Shown: positions 23,618 through 31,453 of the stretch, in pieces
Layout of the letters: each line of letters opens with the position of its first letter
Numbering within the stretch: the first letter of the stretch is position 1
Assembly (NCBI GenBank): GCA_001795035.1
Contig: MGMW01000032.1
Span: 1 to 35,741, forward strand
DNA: 35,741 nucleotides
Reading direction: 5' to 3'
Source: Chloroflexi bacterium RBG_13_53_26
GTDB lineage: Bacteria; Chloroflexota; Dehalococcoidia; UBA2247; RBG-13-53-26
Position numbers and translations under genes: made by a program
Notes under the pieces: model-generated
Database searches by the model: none
What the model saw: only the letters and a program-made list of their open reading frames with translations
Told to the model about the DNA's origin: nothing

Positions 23618-24040
23618 CTATTTCTCCACCGGCTTCCACATCCAGGTGATGTACTCGTTATCGGCATCCTCGTAGAGCTTGCCGACCGTCATCTGCACCT
23701 GCTGACCGATCTTGAGGCCTTCGGTGGTAGTGGTCATGCCCAGCACGCGCATGCCCTCTGCCACGTCAACCATGGCCACGCCGTAGGGCGTGAACGGCTC
23801 CATCCTGAAGGGAAGGGCCGGTTGTGCCGTATGAATAGTAAACGTATACATTGTGCCGGTATTGCTCAGGGGCACGACTTCCATGTTGGCCTTGTCCTTG
23901 GCGCAGTCGGGATTGCCGCAATAGGGGACCTTGGGGAAGAAGTACGCGCCGCACTTCTTACACTTGCTCGCCAGGAGCTGGGGCCTGTCCGATGGCCAGG
24001 TGAATAGACCCTCTATTATCGGGACTTGCTTCTTAGCCAT
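23618..24040 (-). CDS. DUF35 OB-fold protein with rubredoxin-like zinc ribbon
   Basis: 140 aa; ATG at 24040 with AAAGGAG 8 nt upstream. The N-terminal zinc ribbon has C27, C30, C41 and C46 (CKKCG...PYCGNPDC), preceded by an aromatic hook (GLFTWPSDRPQLLASKC). The C-terminal OB domain includes GTMYTFTIHTA, PYGVAMVDVAEGMRVLGM and GQQVQMTVGKLYED. Such proteins pair with thiolase-like enzymes, in mycobacteria as the C-terminal domain of ChsH2 that binds Ltp2, in archaea with HMG-CoA synthase and thiolase. Here it is a separate protein without a MaoC domain. It presumably forms a complex with the thiolase-like protein encoded immediately downstream. Confidence 0.88.
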   Translation of the reverse strand: MAKKQVPIIEGLFTWPSDRPQLLASKCKKCGAYFFPKVPYCGNPDCAKDKANMEVVPLSNTGTMYTFTIHTAQPALPFRMEPFTPYGVAMVDVAEGMRVLGMTTTTEGLKIGQQVQMTVGKLYEDADNEYITWMWKPVEK

Positions 24041-24115
24041 ACTCTGCTCTCCTTTCTGAGTTTGTTGCTTTCCTCAACTTACCTTTCTGAAAACATGGCG
24101 ATTCAGGTTCTTTTT

Positions 24116-25243
24116 CTACAGCCCGATCTCTTTCGCCACGAATCGTCGCTGATACTGAGCATCGCCAAATGCAAATTCAGATGCCTTGGTTCGCTTGGAA
24201 TACAGAGGCAGGTCATGGTCTTCACAGAAGCCAATGGCCCCATGACACTGATGTGCCAGGTCGGAAATCCGCTTGTAGGCTTCGCTGGCCCATGCCTTGG
24301 CCATGGCGGCATCTTTGCTGAAAGGAAGGTTTTCGTTAACCTTCCATGCCGCCAGATAGGTAATGTACCTCATCCCCTCCAAGTCAACCATCATATTGGC
24401 GCAGTGATGCTGTATTGCCTGGAGGCTGCCAATCGGATGGTCAAACTGAACCCTCTCCTTGGCATATGTGACAGTCATGTCAAGGACTTGCTGAGCCCCA
24501 CCCAGCATCTCGGCACACTTGAGCACCGTGGCTATCTCCAGCAGTCTCTTGATGTGGTCCTTGTCCGTGTGAGTCTCTCCCAGCCTATTGCTTTCGGGAA
24601 TTCTCACTCCTTTGAAGATGACCTGGCACTGTTTGTCTCCAGCCATGGTATCGATCGGGGTCAAACTCATATTCGGGCTACTGGCATCCACGAGAAACAA
24701 GTCGATACCTTCCCGCCTGGTCCCGTGGCTGCTTCTGGCTGCACATACTATCAGGTCAGCTACTTGGGCGTTTTCGACGAAGAGTTTGGTGCCGTTGATG
24801 ACATATTCATTGCCGTCTGCGGTGGCCTGGCACTGAAGATCATCCAACTCGTAACCGGTGCCTGGCTCGCTGAAGGCGGTGGTTAGGATCAACTCGCCTG
24901 AAGCTATTTGGGGAAGCAACTCTGCCTGTTGGTGCTCACTTCCCATTTTGAGAAGTGCCAGAGTGCCTATCAGAGATGAGTGGAAGGGGCCGGGCAAGCA
25001 GGCTCTTCCCATCTCCTCAACCAGGGCCACAACGTCAAGGAAGCTGCCTCCTATCCCTCCATACTTTTCCGGGATAATGAGCCCTGTCCACCCCAGTTCC
25101 GCAAGCTTGTTCCACAGATCGGGGGTGTATCCCTTCTCATCCTTGACCATCTTCCTGACCAAATCCTTAGGGCACTCAGTGGCAAGGAAATCACGAGCTA
25201 TCTTGCGCAGCATTTCTTGTTCTTCGGTAAAGGAAAAGTCCAT
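24116..25243 (-). CDS. Acyl-CoA dehydrogenase, ChsE1/FadE28-like (probable non-catalytic subunit)
   Basis: 375 aa from the ATG at 25243 (MDFSFTEEQEML); the frame is open 50 codons upstream into the previous gene but the family starts here. Normal fold: N-terminal helices, LTTAFSEPGTGYE (flavin strand), CQVIFKGVRIPESNRLG, RVQFDHPIGSLQAIQHHCANM, and CHGAIGFCEDHDLPLY. Neither catalytic-base position carries Glu: the MCAD-type site reads FAFGDAQYQ, and the IVD-type site (EIATVLKCAE) has no Glu-Arg. This is what is seen in the ChsE1-type half of alpha2-beta2 dehydrogenases, where one subunit lacks the active site. It is paired with the adjacent dehydrogenase 20 bp upstream. Confidence 0.85.
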   Translation of the reverse strand: MDFSFTEEQEMLRKIARDFLATECPKDLVRKMVKDEKGYTPDLWNKLAELGWTGLIIPEKYGGIGGSFLDVVALVEEMGRACLPGPFHSSLIGTLALLKMGSEHQQAELLPQIASGELILTTAFSEPGTGYELDDLQCQATADGNEYVINGTKLFVENAQVADLIVCAARSSHGTRREGIDLFLVDASSPNMSLTPIDTMAGDKQCQVIFKGVRIPESNRLGETHTDKDHIKRLLEIATVLKCAEMLGGAQQVLDMTVTYAKERVQFDHPIGSLQAIQHHCANMMVDLEGMRYITYLAAWKVNENLPFSKDAAMAKAWASEAYKRISDLAHQCHGAIGFCEDHDLPLYSKRTKASEFAFGDAQYQRRFVAKEIGL

Positions 25244-25263
25244 ACTCCTATCCTTTTCCCCTT

Positions 25264-26445
25264 CTAACCTCTGGGCAACCCCAAACCTCTGAGGGCTATG
25301 GTGGTTCTCTGTATTTCTGAAGTGCCGCCAGCGAGGCTGATGCCTCTGTTGAATATATAAAGGAACATGAATCTTTTCCGCAGGTTGGCCCATCTGGATT
25401 CTTCCTTGAGTTGTATCTCTGGCCCCAGTATCTGTAACCCTACGTTAGCGATTCGCTGTCCCAGTTCGTCAGCGAAGACTTTGACCACTGAGGATTCCCA
25501 GCTTATGCTGGCTCCCTTGTTCAGCAACCAGGCAGCATGGTAATTGAGCATGCGGCTCACTTCAAGTTCCACAGCCAGTTCGGCCAGGGTGTCCCGGATT
25601 TTCTGGTTGTCTTTCAATCTGTGACCGTCGTACTTTGCCTCATTGACATATTCGACAAGCTCTTCCAGATCTTTCTTGCTTCCTGCATGCCTCAGGCATC
25701 TGCCCCAGAACCTGTCTCCTTCGAGAGCTTCAAAAACCAGAGGGAGCCCACGGTTCTCCTGTCCGAGGAGGTATTTCTTGTGAACACGAGCATCCTCGAG
25801 AAATATCTCAGTGAAAGACTTGGCGCCAGCCATATCGATAATCGGGTTCACTGTTACCCCGGGGCTCCTCACATCCACGAGGAACGTACTCAGGCCCCTG
25901 GATTTCGGAGCATCGGGGTCTGTCCTAGCCAGGAGCAAGCACCACTCTGCCAGATGGGCCCCGGTGGGCCAGATCTTCTGTCCATTGATTACGTAGTAGT
26001 CCTCGTCTTTCATCGCCCGGGTGGCGGTGTTCAGCAGGTCAGAGCCTGCTCCAGGTTCGCTCAGCCCTGTGGAGAAGAGTATCTCCGCCTTTGCCATCTT
26101 TGGCAGGAATTCCTGCTTTTGCTCTTCGGTGCCGTAGCGCAGAATACCCGTAGCTACAGCGTCACCAAACAAATGACCATACTGTGGAGCTCTGTGGTAT
26201 GCCAGTTCCTCGGCGGCCACAAAACGCTCCATTGTGGAGCCCCCCATGCCCCCATACTCCTTTGGCCAGGCTATCGATAGCCAACCCTTTTCCCCCAGTC
26301 GCCTGGTGAAGGCGCGAGACCATCCGCCGAAGCCATATCCCTCGTCCTCAATCTCGCACGGGAAGCTCTCTGGTGGCTCCTTCTGGCAAAACTCTTTGAC
26401 TTCTGCCCTAAGCTTCTCTTCCTGTTCGGAAAATCGAAAATCCAT
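25264..26445 (-). CDS. Acyl-CoA dehydrogenase, ChsE2/FadE29-like (probable catalytic subunit)
   Basis: 393 aa; ATG at 26445 with AAGGA 9 nt upstream. Layout: N-terminal helices, GWLSIAWPKEYGGMGGS, LFSTGLSEPGAGSDL (flavin strand), YYVINGQKIWPTGAHLAEWCLLLART (typical of the FadE29-like group), FTEIFLEDARVHKKYLLGQENRG, and the terminal ISLAGGTSEIQRTTIALRGLGLPR. The MCAD-type base position (AGGTSE) has no Glu. Aligned from LGQEN against isovaleryl-CoA dehydrogenase, the base position holds Asp244 (LEGDRF) next to the conserved Arg. It probably forms a heterotetramer with the following dehydrogenase to desaturate a bulky CoA ester. Confidence 0.87.
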   Translation of the reverse strand: MDFRFSEQEEKLRAEVKEFCQKEPPESFPCEIEDEGYGFGGWSRAFTRRLGEKGWLSIAWPKEYGGMGGSTMERFVAAEELAYHRAPQYGHLFGDAVATGILRYGTEEQKQEFLPKMAKAEILFSTGLSEPGAGSDLLNTATRAMKDEDYYVINGQKIWPTGAHLAEWCLLLARTDPDAPKSRGLSTFLVDVRSPGVTVNPIIDMAGAKSFTEIFLEDARVHKKYLLGQENRGLPLVFEALEGDRFWGRCLRHAGSKKDLEELVEYVNEAKYDGHRLKDNQKIRDTLAELAVELEVSRMLNYHAAWLLNKGASISWESSVVKVFADELGQRIANVGLQILGPEIQLKEESRWANLRKRFMFLYIFNRGISLAGGTSEIQRTTIALRGLGLPRG

Positions 26446-26460
26446 TGGCTCTATCCTTCT

Positions 26461-26835
26461 TTAACCTGTTTTCATCGGAGGCATGATTGCCACGTCTTCG
26501 ACAGCTATCTTGATTGCGGAGTGGACTTTCATCTTGAGTGGAGCGAATTGAGATTTGAAGGACTCAAATAGATCGCCAGATTCGATTATCTCTGCTTTCC
26601 CCCGGATTCTGCATCCTCCCCAGGTAGCTGGGTCGAAGACTATTACTTCGACTTGGGGATTTTCCTTGAGATTGGCAATAGTACCAGGGGACGCTATTTC
26701 TGCGAATGCGACATGCTCATCATCCAATACCCGAAAAGAACCCTTTGGGGAGACATTTGGTTTGCCATTCTTGCTTGCGGTGGCTACAAAAGCAGGCTGG
26801 ATCGCGGCAATCATTTTCTTGGCTTCTTGAGGCAA
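26461..26835 (-). CDS. Pyridoxamine-5'-phosphate-oxidase-related FMN-binding protein
   Basis: 124 aa if started at the TTG at 26835; the frame opens at a TTG at 26889, but an AGGAGG at 26856-26851 and a promoter just upstream argue for a start below 26851. Exact start uncertain. Small split-barrel flavoprotein: AAIQPAFVATASKNGKPNVSPKGSFRVLDDEHVAFAE, NLKENPQVEVIVFDP, CRIRGKAEII. The family reduces or oxidises small molecules with FMN or F420, or is of unknown function. It is the first gene of the six-gene operon, 15 bp before the ChsE2-like gene, so a redox step on the same substrate is possible. Confidence 0.8.
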   Translation of the reverse strand: MPQEAKKMIAAIQPAFVATASKNGKPNVSPKGSFRVLDDEHVAFAEIASPGTIANLKENPQVEVIVFDPATWGGCRIRGKAEIIESGDLFESFKSQFAPLKMKVHSAIKIAVEDVAIMPPMKTG

Positions 26836-26864
26836 TATGGCCGTGGCGCACCTCCTGAACAAGA

Positions 26865-26894
26865 ATTCTAGCACTTGGCGGTTGGGCAAGGCAA
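26865..26894 (-). promoter_or_regulatory. Candidate promoter of the six-gene catabolic operon
   Basis: Minus strand TTGCCT (26894-26889), an 18-nt spacer and TAGAAT (26870-26865). The predicted start near 26858 is just upstream of the AGGAGG at 26856-26851. Confidence 0.45.
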
Positions 26895-26910
26895 ATATGA
26901 AATGTTGTCA

Positions 26911-26936
26911 AGAGGATGATAACAGAGGATGATAAC
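26911..26936. repeat. Perfect tandem repeat, AGAGGATGATAAC x2
   Basis: Two adjacent identical 13-bp units between the divergent catabolic operon and the small membrane protein gene. They could be a tandem regulator site or simple slippage; a TTGACA on the minus strand (26910-26905) abuts them. Confidence 0.6.
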
Positions 26937-26975
26937 AACTGGGAGTGATGGTAGAATAGACAGATACAAGTCGAG

Positions 26976-27125
26976 ATGAAGACACTTGTTGGCAGATTGA
27001 AGTCACTGCTAGGTTGGGTGCGCACCCGTCCTCCGAGGACTCTGCTTTTTCTATTGTTGATCGAATCCTTTGTTTTCCTGTTGCTCATTGTTGTTCTGCT
27101 ATGGGTGGTGTTTGTCAGGCAGTAG
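26976..27125 (+). CDS. 49-aa single-pass membrane protein (hypothetical)
   Basis: ATG at 26976, stop TAG at 27123-27125. The N-terminal half is basic (MKTLVGRLKSLLGWVRTRPPRT) and the rest is one long hydrophobic helix (LLFLLLIESFVFLLLIVVLLWVVFV) ending VRQ, so an N-in/C-out membrane anchor is expected from the positive-inside rule. The ribosome site is weak (AAGTCGAG). It lies between the divergent operon and malQ. No family is recognised; the amphipathic-then-hydrophobic layout is the main argument that it is real. Confidence 0.45.
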   Translation: MKTLVGRLKSLLGWVRTRPPRTLLFLLLIESFVFLLLIVVLLWVVFVRQ

Positions 27126-27256
27126 TAGTTGCCCGAGTGGCGCACACCACCTTATGGTTCTTGGGTTTACTTCAGTTGTGCTACATGCCTATGTTCGAGA
27201 ATATCTCATTCCCACCGACTTCGTTTGGGATCTCACGGTTGTTGAAGGATCAATGA

Positions 27257-29392
27257 ATGAAAACTCGTCATAACCTCTCGCAGCTTCACGAACTGGCTCA
27301 TGCGCATGGAATTGAAACCGATTATTACGACATGGGCAATCATAGAAGGGAAGCTTCTCCGGAAGCTATCTTGTTGGTGCTCAAAGCCCTGGGATCCCCA
27401 GTCGAGACCTTTGACGATATTCCTTCTGCATTGAAGGAGCGTCACCAAGCTACCTGGAGACGATGTCTGGAGCCGGTTGTTGTGGTGTGGGATGGGGTGC
27501 CTGCTGCAGTAGAGCTACGTCTGCCTCTGGATCAAGCCACAGGTTCTCTGGCGTACCACCTGAATCTTGAGAACGGAGGTGTGCGGAGTTGGTCGTGTGA
27601 TGTGGCCGAGTTGCCTACACTGGAGTCGGTCAACCTGGGTGGTGAACGCTATGTGCGTAAGAGACTTCCTATCCCGAGTGTGCTACCCTGGGGGTATCAT
27701 CGACTTGTAGTAGAAGCACCAGCGAAGCTTTCTGAGTCTATGCTTATAAGTGCTCCACAGGAGGCATATCCTTCTCCTGAAGGATCGGTGGACAGGGTCT
27801 GGGGTATGTTCCTTCCGTTGTATGCTCTCCACACACAGCGCAGTTGGGGAAGTGGCGATTTCTCTGACCTGGAAACCCTCATCGAGTGGGTTTCTCGCTT
27901 GGGTGGTAGTGTAGTAGCTACGCTTCCCCTCTTGGCCTGCTTCTTTGACGAACAGTACGATCAAAGCCCCTATGCCCCGGTGAGCCGCCTGTTCTGGAAT
28001 GAATTCTATCTCGACGTGACCGAGATTCCGGAGCTAAGAAAATGCGACCCTGCGCAGGCTATGCTTGAGTCAGACGATTTCAAGAAGGAACTCGAAGCTT
28101 TGCGCTCTCTTCGTTTGGTTGACCACAGCCGTCAGATGAGTTTGAAGCGGGCAGTCCTCAAAGAGCTAGCGGGGTGCTTCTTTTCGGAAGCAAGCGATCG
28201 CCTGGCGGGGTTCCGTCGCTTTGTGGAATCGCAACCTCGAGTCGAGGATTATGCCTGTTTTCGTGCTGCCTGTGAACGTCAAAATAGACCTTGGTGGGAA
28301 TGGCCGCAGCCGCTGCGTGATGGCATTTTGAAAAGGGACGACTACGATGAAGAGACCAAACGTTACCATACATACGTGCAGTGGCTGGCTCATCAGCAGT
28401 TGCATGATCTGTCTGAGAAGTCTCGTGAGCGTGGCTCAGGATTGTACATGGATCTACCCCTTGGCGTTCGCCCCGATGGTTATGATGTATGGCGTGAACG
28501 CGATCTCTTTGCCATGGACGTCGTTGTGGGGGCACCACCGGACATTTTGTACAGCAAGGGGCAGAATTGGCTTTTCCCGCCGCCCCATCCAGAAGCGATC
28601 AGAGAACAGCAATATCGATATATCACAGACTATCTGGACAACCACCTGAAATATGCAGGTCTTCTTCGGATGGACCACGTGATGAGTCTGCATCGGCTCT
28701 TTTGGATTCCAAAAGGCTTTCAGCCCAGCGATGGAATCTATGTCCGCTATGCTGACGATGAACTATGTGCTATCTTGAGTCTCGAGTCTCACAGACACCG
28801 ATGTCCTATTGTGGGAGAGAATCTCGGGACTGTGCCAGAATATGTCAATGAGATGATGTCAAGGCACAACATCCATGGCATGTATGTTGTCCAGTATGAA
28901 CTAACCCTTGACAGAGATGAGCCACTTCGGAAAGTTCTTGATAAGGAGATAGCGAGCCTCAATACCCATGATATGCCACCGTTCTCAGCATATTGGGGAG
29001 GTTTGGATATTGAAGACAGACTTGCGCGTGGCCTCTTGGATATGGCAGGTGCCCGGGCTGAGCAAGAAACCCGTCAGGCTCTCAAGCGGGCTATAGTGTG
29101 TTTTCTGCAGAGAGACGGATGGCTCCAGGGTAGCCCAGTTGACGATGCGTATGCTGTTCTCAGTGCTTGCTTGAAGTTTCTGGGTGCCAGTCCAGCCAGG
29201 GTTGTTCTGGTAAACCTGGAGGATCTCTGGTTGGAGGTAGAACCTCAGAATCGCCCTGGTATTCTGGGGGAATGCTCTAACTGGCGGAGAAAAGCACAGC
29301 ACAGTCTTCAGTCATTCTCGAAGATGCCCGAGGTGCAGGATACCCTGAAGGAGATAGACAGGCTGATCAAGCAAGCTGGTGGGAAGCCCTAG
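27257..29392 (+). CDS. malQ: 4-alpha-glucanotransferase (GH77)
   Basis: 711 aa; ATG at 27257 with GAAGGA upstream. Amylomaltase: transfers alpha-1,4-glucan segments between maltooligosaccharides, in glycogen or maltodextrin turnover. An N-terminal ~150-residue beta region (MalQ_N type, as in E. coli MalQ) precedes the barrel. Barrel landmarks: FLPLYALHTQRSWGSGDFSDLETLIEW, DQSPYAPVSRLFWNEFYLD, DLPLGVRPDGYDVWRERDLFA, nucleophile Asp in LRMDHVMSLHRLFWIP, acid/base Glu in VGENLGTVP, and the stabilising Asp in NTHDMPPFSAYW. All catalytic residues are present. The convergent SDR gene ends 17 bp away. Confidence 0.93.
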   Translation: MKTRHNLSQLHELAHAHGIETDYYDMGNHRREASPEAILLVLKALGSPVETFDDIPSALKERHQATWRRCLEPVVVVWDGVPAAVELRLPLDQATGSLAYHLNLENGGVRSWSCDVAELPTLESVNLGGERYVRKRLPIPSVLPWGYHRLVVEAPAKLSESMLISAPQEAYPSPEGSVDRVWGMFLPLYALHTQRSWGSGDFSDLETLIEWVSRLGGSVVATLPLLACFFDEQYDQSPYAPVSRLFWNEFYLDVTEIPELRKCDPAQAMLESDDFKKELEALRSLRLVDHSRQMSLKRAVLKELAGCFFSEASDRLAGFRRFVESQPRVEDYACFRAACERQNRPWWEWPQPLRDGILKRDDYDEETKRYHTYVQWLAHQQLHDLSEKSRERGSGLYMDLPLGVRPDGYDVWRERDLFAMDVVVGAPPDILYSKGQNWLFPPPHPEAIREQQYRYITDYLDNHLKYAGLLRMDHVMSLHRLFWIPKGFQPSDGIYVRYADDELCAILSLESHRHRCPIVGENLGTVPEYVNEMMSRHNIHGMYVVQYELTLDRDEPLRKVLDKEIASLNTHDMPPFSAYWGGLDIEDRLARGLLDMAGARAEQETRQALKRAIVCFLQRDGWLQGSPVDDAYAVLSACLKFLGASPARVVLVNLEDLWLEVEPQNRPGILGECSNWRRKAQHSLQSFSKMPEVQDTLKEIDRLIKQAGGKP

Positions 29393-29409
29393 TTACCTTT
29401 GTTCTGCTG

Positions 29410-30171
29410 CTATCGCGCTACTAGTCCGCCATCAATGGCCATAGGGTGGCCAGTAATGAACGAAGCTGCATCTGAGCACAGCCACACAACAGCTTCGGCG
29501 ATTTCTTCAGGCTCGCCCAGCCGGCCTATTGGTTCCATAGCTACATAACCTGCTTCTCTGTGTGGCTTGGTCTCCAGACGCCGGCCAATCATTGGGGTAC
29601 GGATAACTCCGGGGCATATGGCGTTTACACGAATGCCAGATTTGGCGTAGTCCAATGCTGCTGACTTGGTCAAACCGACAACTCCATGCTTGCTGGCGAC
29701 ATAAGCAGCTTGAGCTGGGAAGCCGATCAATCCTGCCACTGAGGCAGTGTTGACGATAGCTCCGTTACCCTGACTTAGCATGTATGGAATCTCATACTTC
29801 ATGCAGAGCCATACACCTTTGAGGTTAATGGCGACTACACGATCCCAGTTCTCTTCATTGACGTTCTCGATCGAAGCTATCTCTCCACCTATGCCAGCAT
29901 TGTTGAAGGCGCAGTCCAGTCGGCCATAGGTATCGACGGCCTTTCTGACCATGGCCTCTACCTCGACTGCTCGGGTCACATCAGTCTTGACGAAGATGGC
30001 TTCACTGCCAGCTTTCTTGACCATCTGCAGTGTCTCTTCGCTTCCATCTTCTACTATGTCGGCAACGATGATTTTTGCCCCTTCCCTGGCGAATGCTGCA
30101 GCAGTGGCACGGCCGATGCCAGAGCTTCCGCCGGTTACCAGAGCGACCTTCCCTTCGAGTCTTTTTGTCAT
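29410..30171 (-). CDS. SDR-family oxidoreductase
   Basis: 253 aa; ATG at 30171 with GGAGG 4 nt upstream. Classical short-chain dehydrogenase: cofactor loop TGGSSGIG (14-21), the Asp of VADIVEDG (suggesting NAD preference), NNAGIG, NTASVAGLIG (catalytic Ser) and YVASK (catalytic Tyr/Lys), then PGVIRTPM and a C-terminal FITGHPMAIDGG. It resembles glucose-1-dehydrogenase, 2,5-dichloro-2,5-cyclohexadiene-1,4-diol dehydrogenase and 3-oxoacyl reductases, a group where substrate cannot be read from sequence. Monocistronic in this window. Confidence 0.9.
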   Translation of the reverse strand: MTKRLEGKVALVTGGSSGIGRATAAAFAREGAKIIVADIVEDGSEETLQMVKKAGSEAIFVKTDVTRAVEVEAMVRKAVDTYGRLDCAFNNAGIGGEIASIENVNEENWDRVVAINLKGVWLCMKYEIPYMLSQGNGAIVNTASVAGLIGFPAQAAYVASKHGVVGLTKSAALDYAKSGIRVNAICPGVIRTPMIGRRLETKPHREAGYVAMEPIGRLGEPEEIAEAVVWLCSDAASFITGHPMAIDGGLVAR

Positions 30172-30561
30172 GAAACCTCCATAGTCCTTAATGATTCTTC
30201 ATGCCAAGTTCCGTCCGAGTTTGTGCTGCAGGAGAAACAACATCGGATGTTTTGCTGTTATTCTGGGTCTTGGTAGATTGGTGCTTTTGCGGACAGTTGC
30301 AGTACTTCTCATCAAAAATGTTGGAGTATTTGCAGAAGGTTTCTGAGCCTTTAGCTTGAATTCTCTCAAGCCAGTATATGGGCTTTTCTGAGCCTTCGTC
30401 AATTCATAACTGTACGCTGCATCTGTGCTCCATTGTTGTAGTCAGGATGCTTGGGCTTCAGGTTTACTAGACAGTGAGAAAGTGATAGATTAGGCAATGA
30501 GCGCTTTCAATATCGGGACTGGGTCTGTCCCTATTGAGAGCTGGAGGGCTATGTTCTAGCC
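30172..30561. other. Divergent intergenic region (390 bp) between SDR and PAC2 genes
   Basis: No gene supported. It contains a direct repeat TTTCTGAGCCTT (30340-30351 and 30385-30396) bracketing a short dyad GCTTGA-N6-TCAAGC (30354-30371). Local A+T is somewhat higher than in the genes. A 67-codon minus-strand frame at 30199-30402 lacks a ribosome site. Confidence 0.55.
30463..30491 (+). promoter_or_regulatory. Candidate promoter upstream of the PAC2 gene
   Basis: TTTACT (30463-30468), a 17-nt spacer and TAGATT (30486-30491), each 4 of 6 to consensus. The start codon is about 70 nt downstream. Confidence 0.35.
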
Positions 30562-31446
30562 ATGGAAAGAGAATTCATGTCATACAAAAAGCCCAAATTG
30601 AGGAATCCAAGATTGATAATGGCATTGCCGGACGCTGGGTATGTTGGCTTGGGGATTGTTGACTACCTCAAGGACAAGTTGCAGGCTGAGGAGTTTGGTA
30701 GGATTGAGCCTCAAGATTTCTCGTCGATGCCTTGGATTTCTGTGAAGAATGGGTTGATGAAAGAGCTGGAACTGATGAAAAACGGGTTCTATTACTGGAG
30801 GAATAGGGGATCCGGGGATGATCTGATTCTTTTCAAAAGTGAACAGCCGACGGCGAGAGTTCATGAGTACGTTCGCCTGGTTCTGGACTATGCTTGTCAG
30901 TCTGGAGTCAAGAGGTTGTACATAGTCGGGGCGTTTGGTGCAATGGGAATAACCCACTCCGAGAGACCACCTGTATTGGGAGTTATTAATCTACCCCATT
31001 TGAAAGAACTTCTAGGGAAGTCTGGGGTTAACCTGTATCCGGAGTACAAGGGTGTTGGCACTATACATTCCTTGTTCTTGTGGTTTGCCAAGGAGAGGGA
31101 TATTGAAGCCATTGGCTTGTGGTCGCCTATACCGCACTATATCGCCAGGCTTCCATCCCCTTGGAGTAATTATCCCAAGGCATCTCTGTCTATTTTGGAG
31201 AAGGTCATCGATCTCGAGGGCATAGCAGTTGACACCGGGGAACTTGAGGCAATGGCTAAGCGCACAGAGGCAGAAATGGGTAGTATGTACGATGAGCTGT
31301 ATGAGGAAACCCAGAAGGAGTCCACGTATCTGGACGTCGAGAAACCGACCATCTATCCTGAGGGTGCTACGAAGACGATAAGCGATGAAGAGCTTAGGGG
31401 GATGGTGAGAGACATAGAAGACTTTTTCAAGAGGGGTAAACAGTGA
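30562..31446 (+). CDS. PAC2 family protein (proteasome assembly chaperone-like)
   Basis: 294 aa; ATG at 30562, with an in-frame ATG at 30577 as alternative because the GGAGGG is 13 nt from the first ATG. PAC2 (COG1938) features: RLIMALPDAGYVGLGIVDYLKDKL, a middle strand DDLILFKSEQP, KRLYIVGAFGAMG and TIHSLFLWFAKERDIEAIGLWSPIPHYI. The C-terminal ~70 residues are helical and acidic (ELEAMAKRTEAEMGSMYDELYEETQ). In archaea and actinobacteria PAC2 proteins are linked to proteasome assembly or ATP-grasp-like roles; here the function is unknown. It is 8 bp from the NAD kinase gene, in one operon. Confidence 0.85.
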   Translation: MEREFMSYKKPKLRNPRLIMALPDAGYVGLGIVDYLKDKLQAEEFGRIEPQDFSSMPWISVKNGLMKELELMKNGFYYWRNRGSGDDLILFKSEQPTARVHEYVRLVLDYACQSGVKRLYIVGAFGAMGITHSERPPVLGVINLPHLKELLGKSGVNLYPEYKGVGTIHSLFLWFAKERDIEAIGLWSPIPHYIARLPSPWSNYPKASLSILEKVIDLEGIAVDTGELEAMAKRTEAEMGSMYDELYEETQKESTYLDVEKPTIYPEGATKTISDEELRGMVRDIEDFFKRGKQ

Positions 31447-31453
31447 CCGCTTT

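Noticed and set aside
24026..24886. 286-codon open frame on the plus strand
   Set aside because: Antisense to the ChsE1-like dehydrogenase, which has clear family motifs.
30199..30402. 67-codon minus-strand frame in the SDR-PAC2 gap
   Set aside because: No ribosome site, low-complexity basic composition and no recognisable family.
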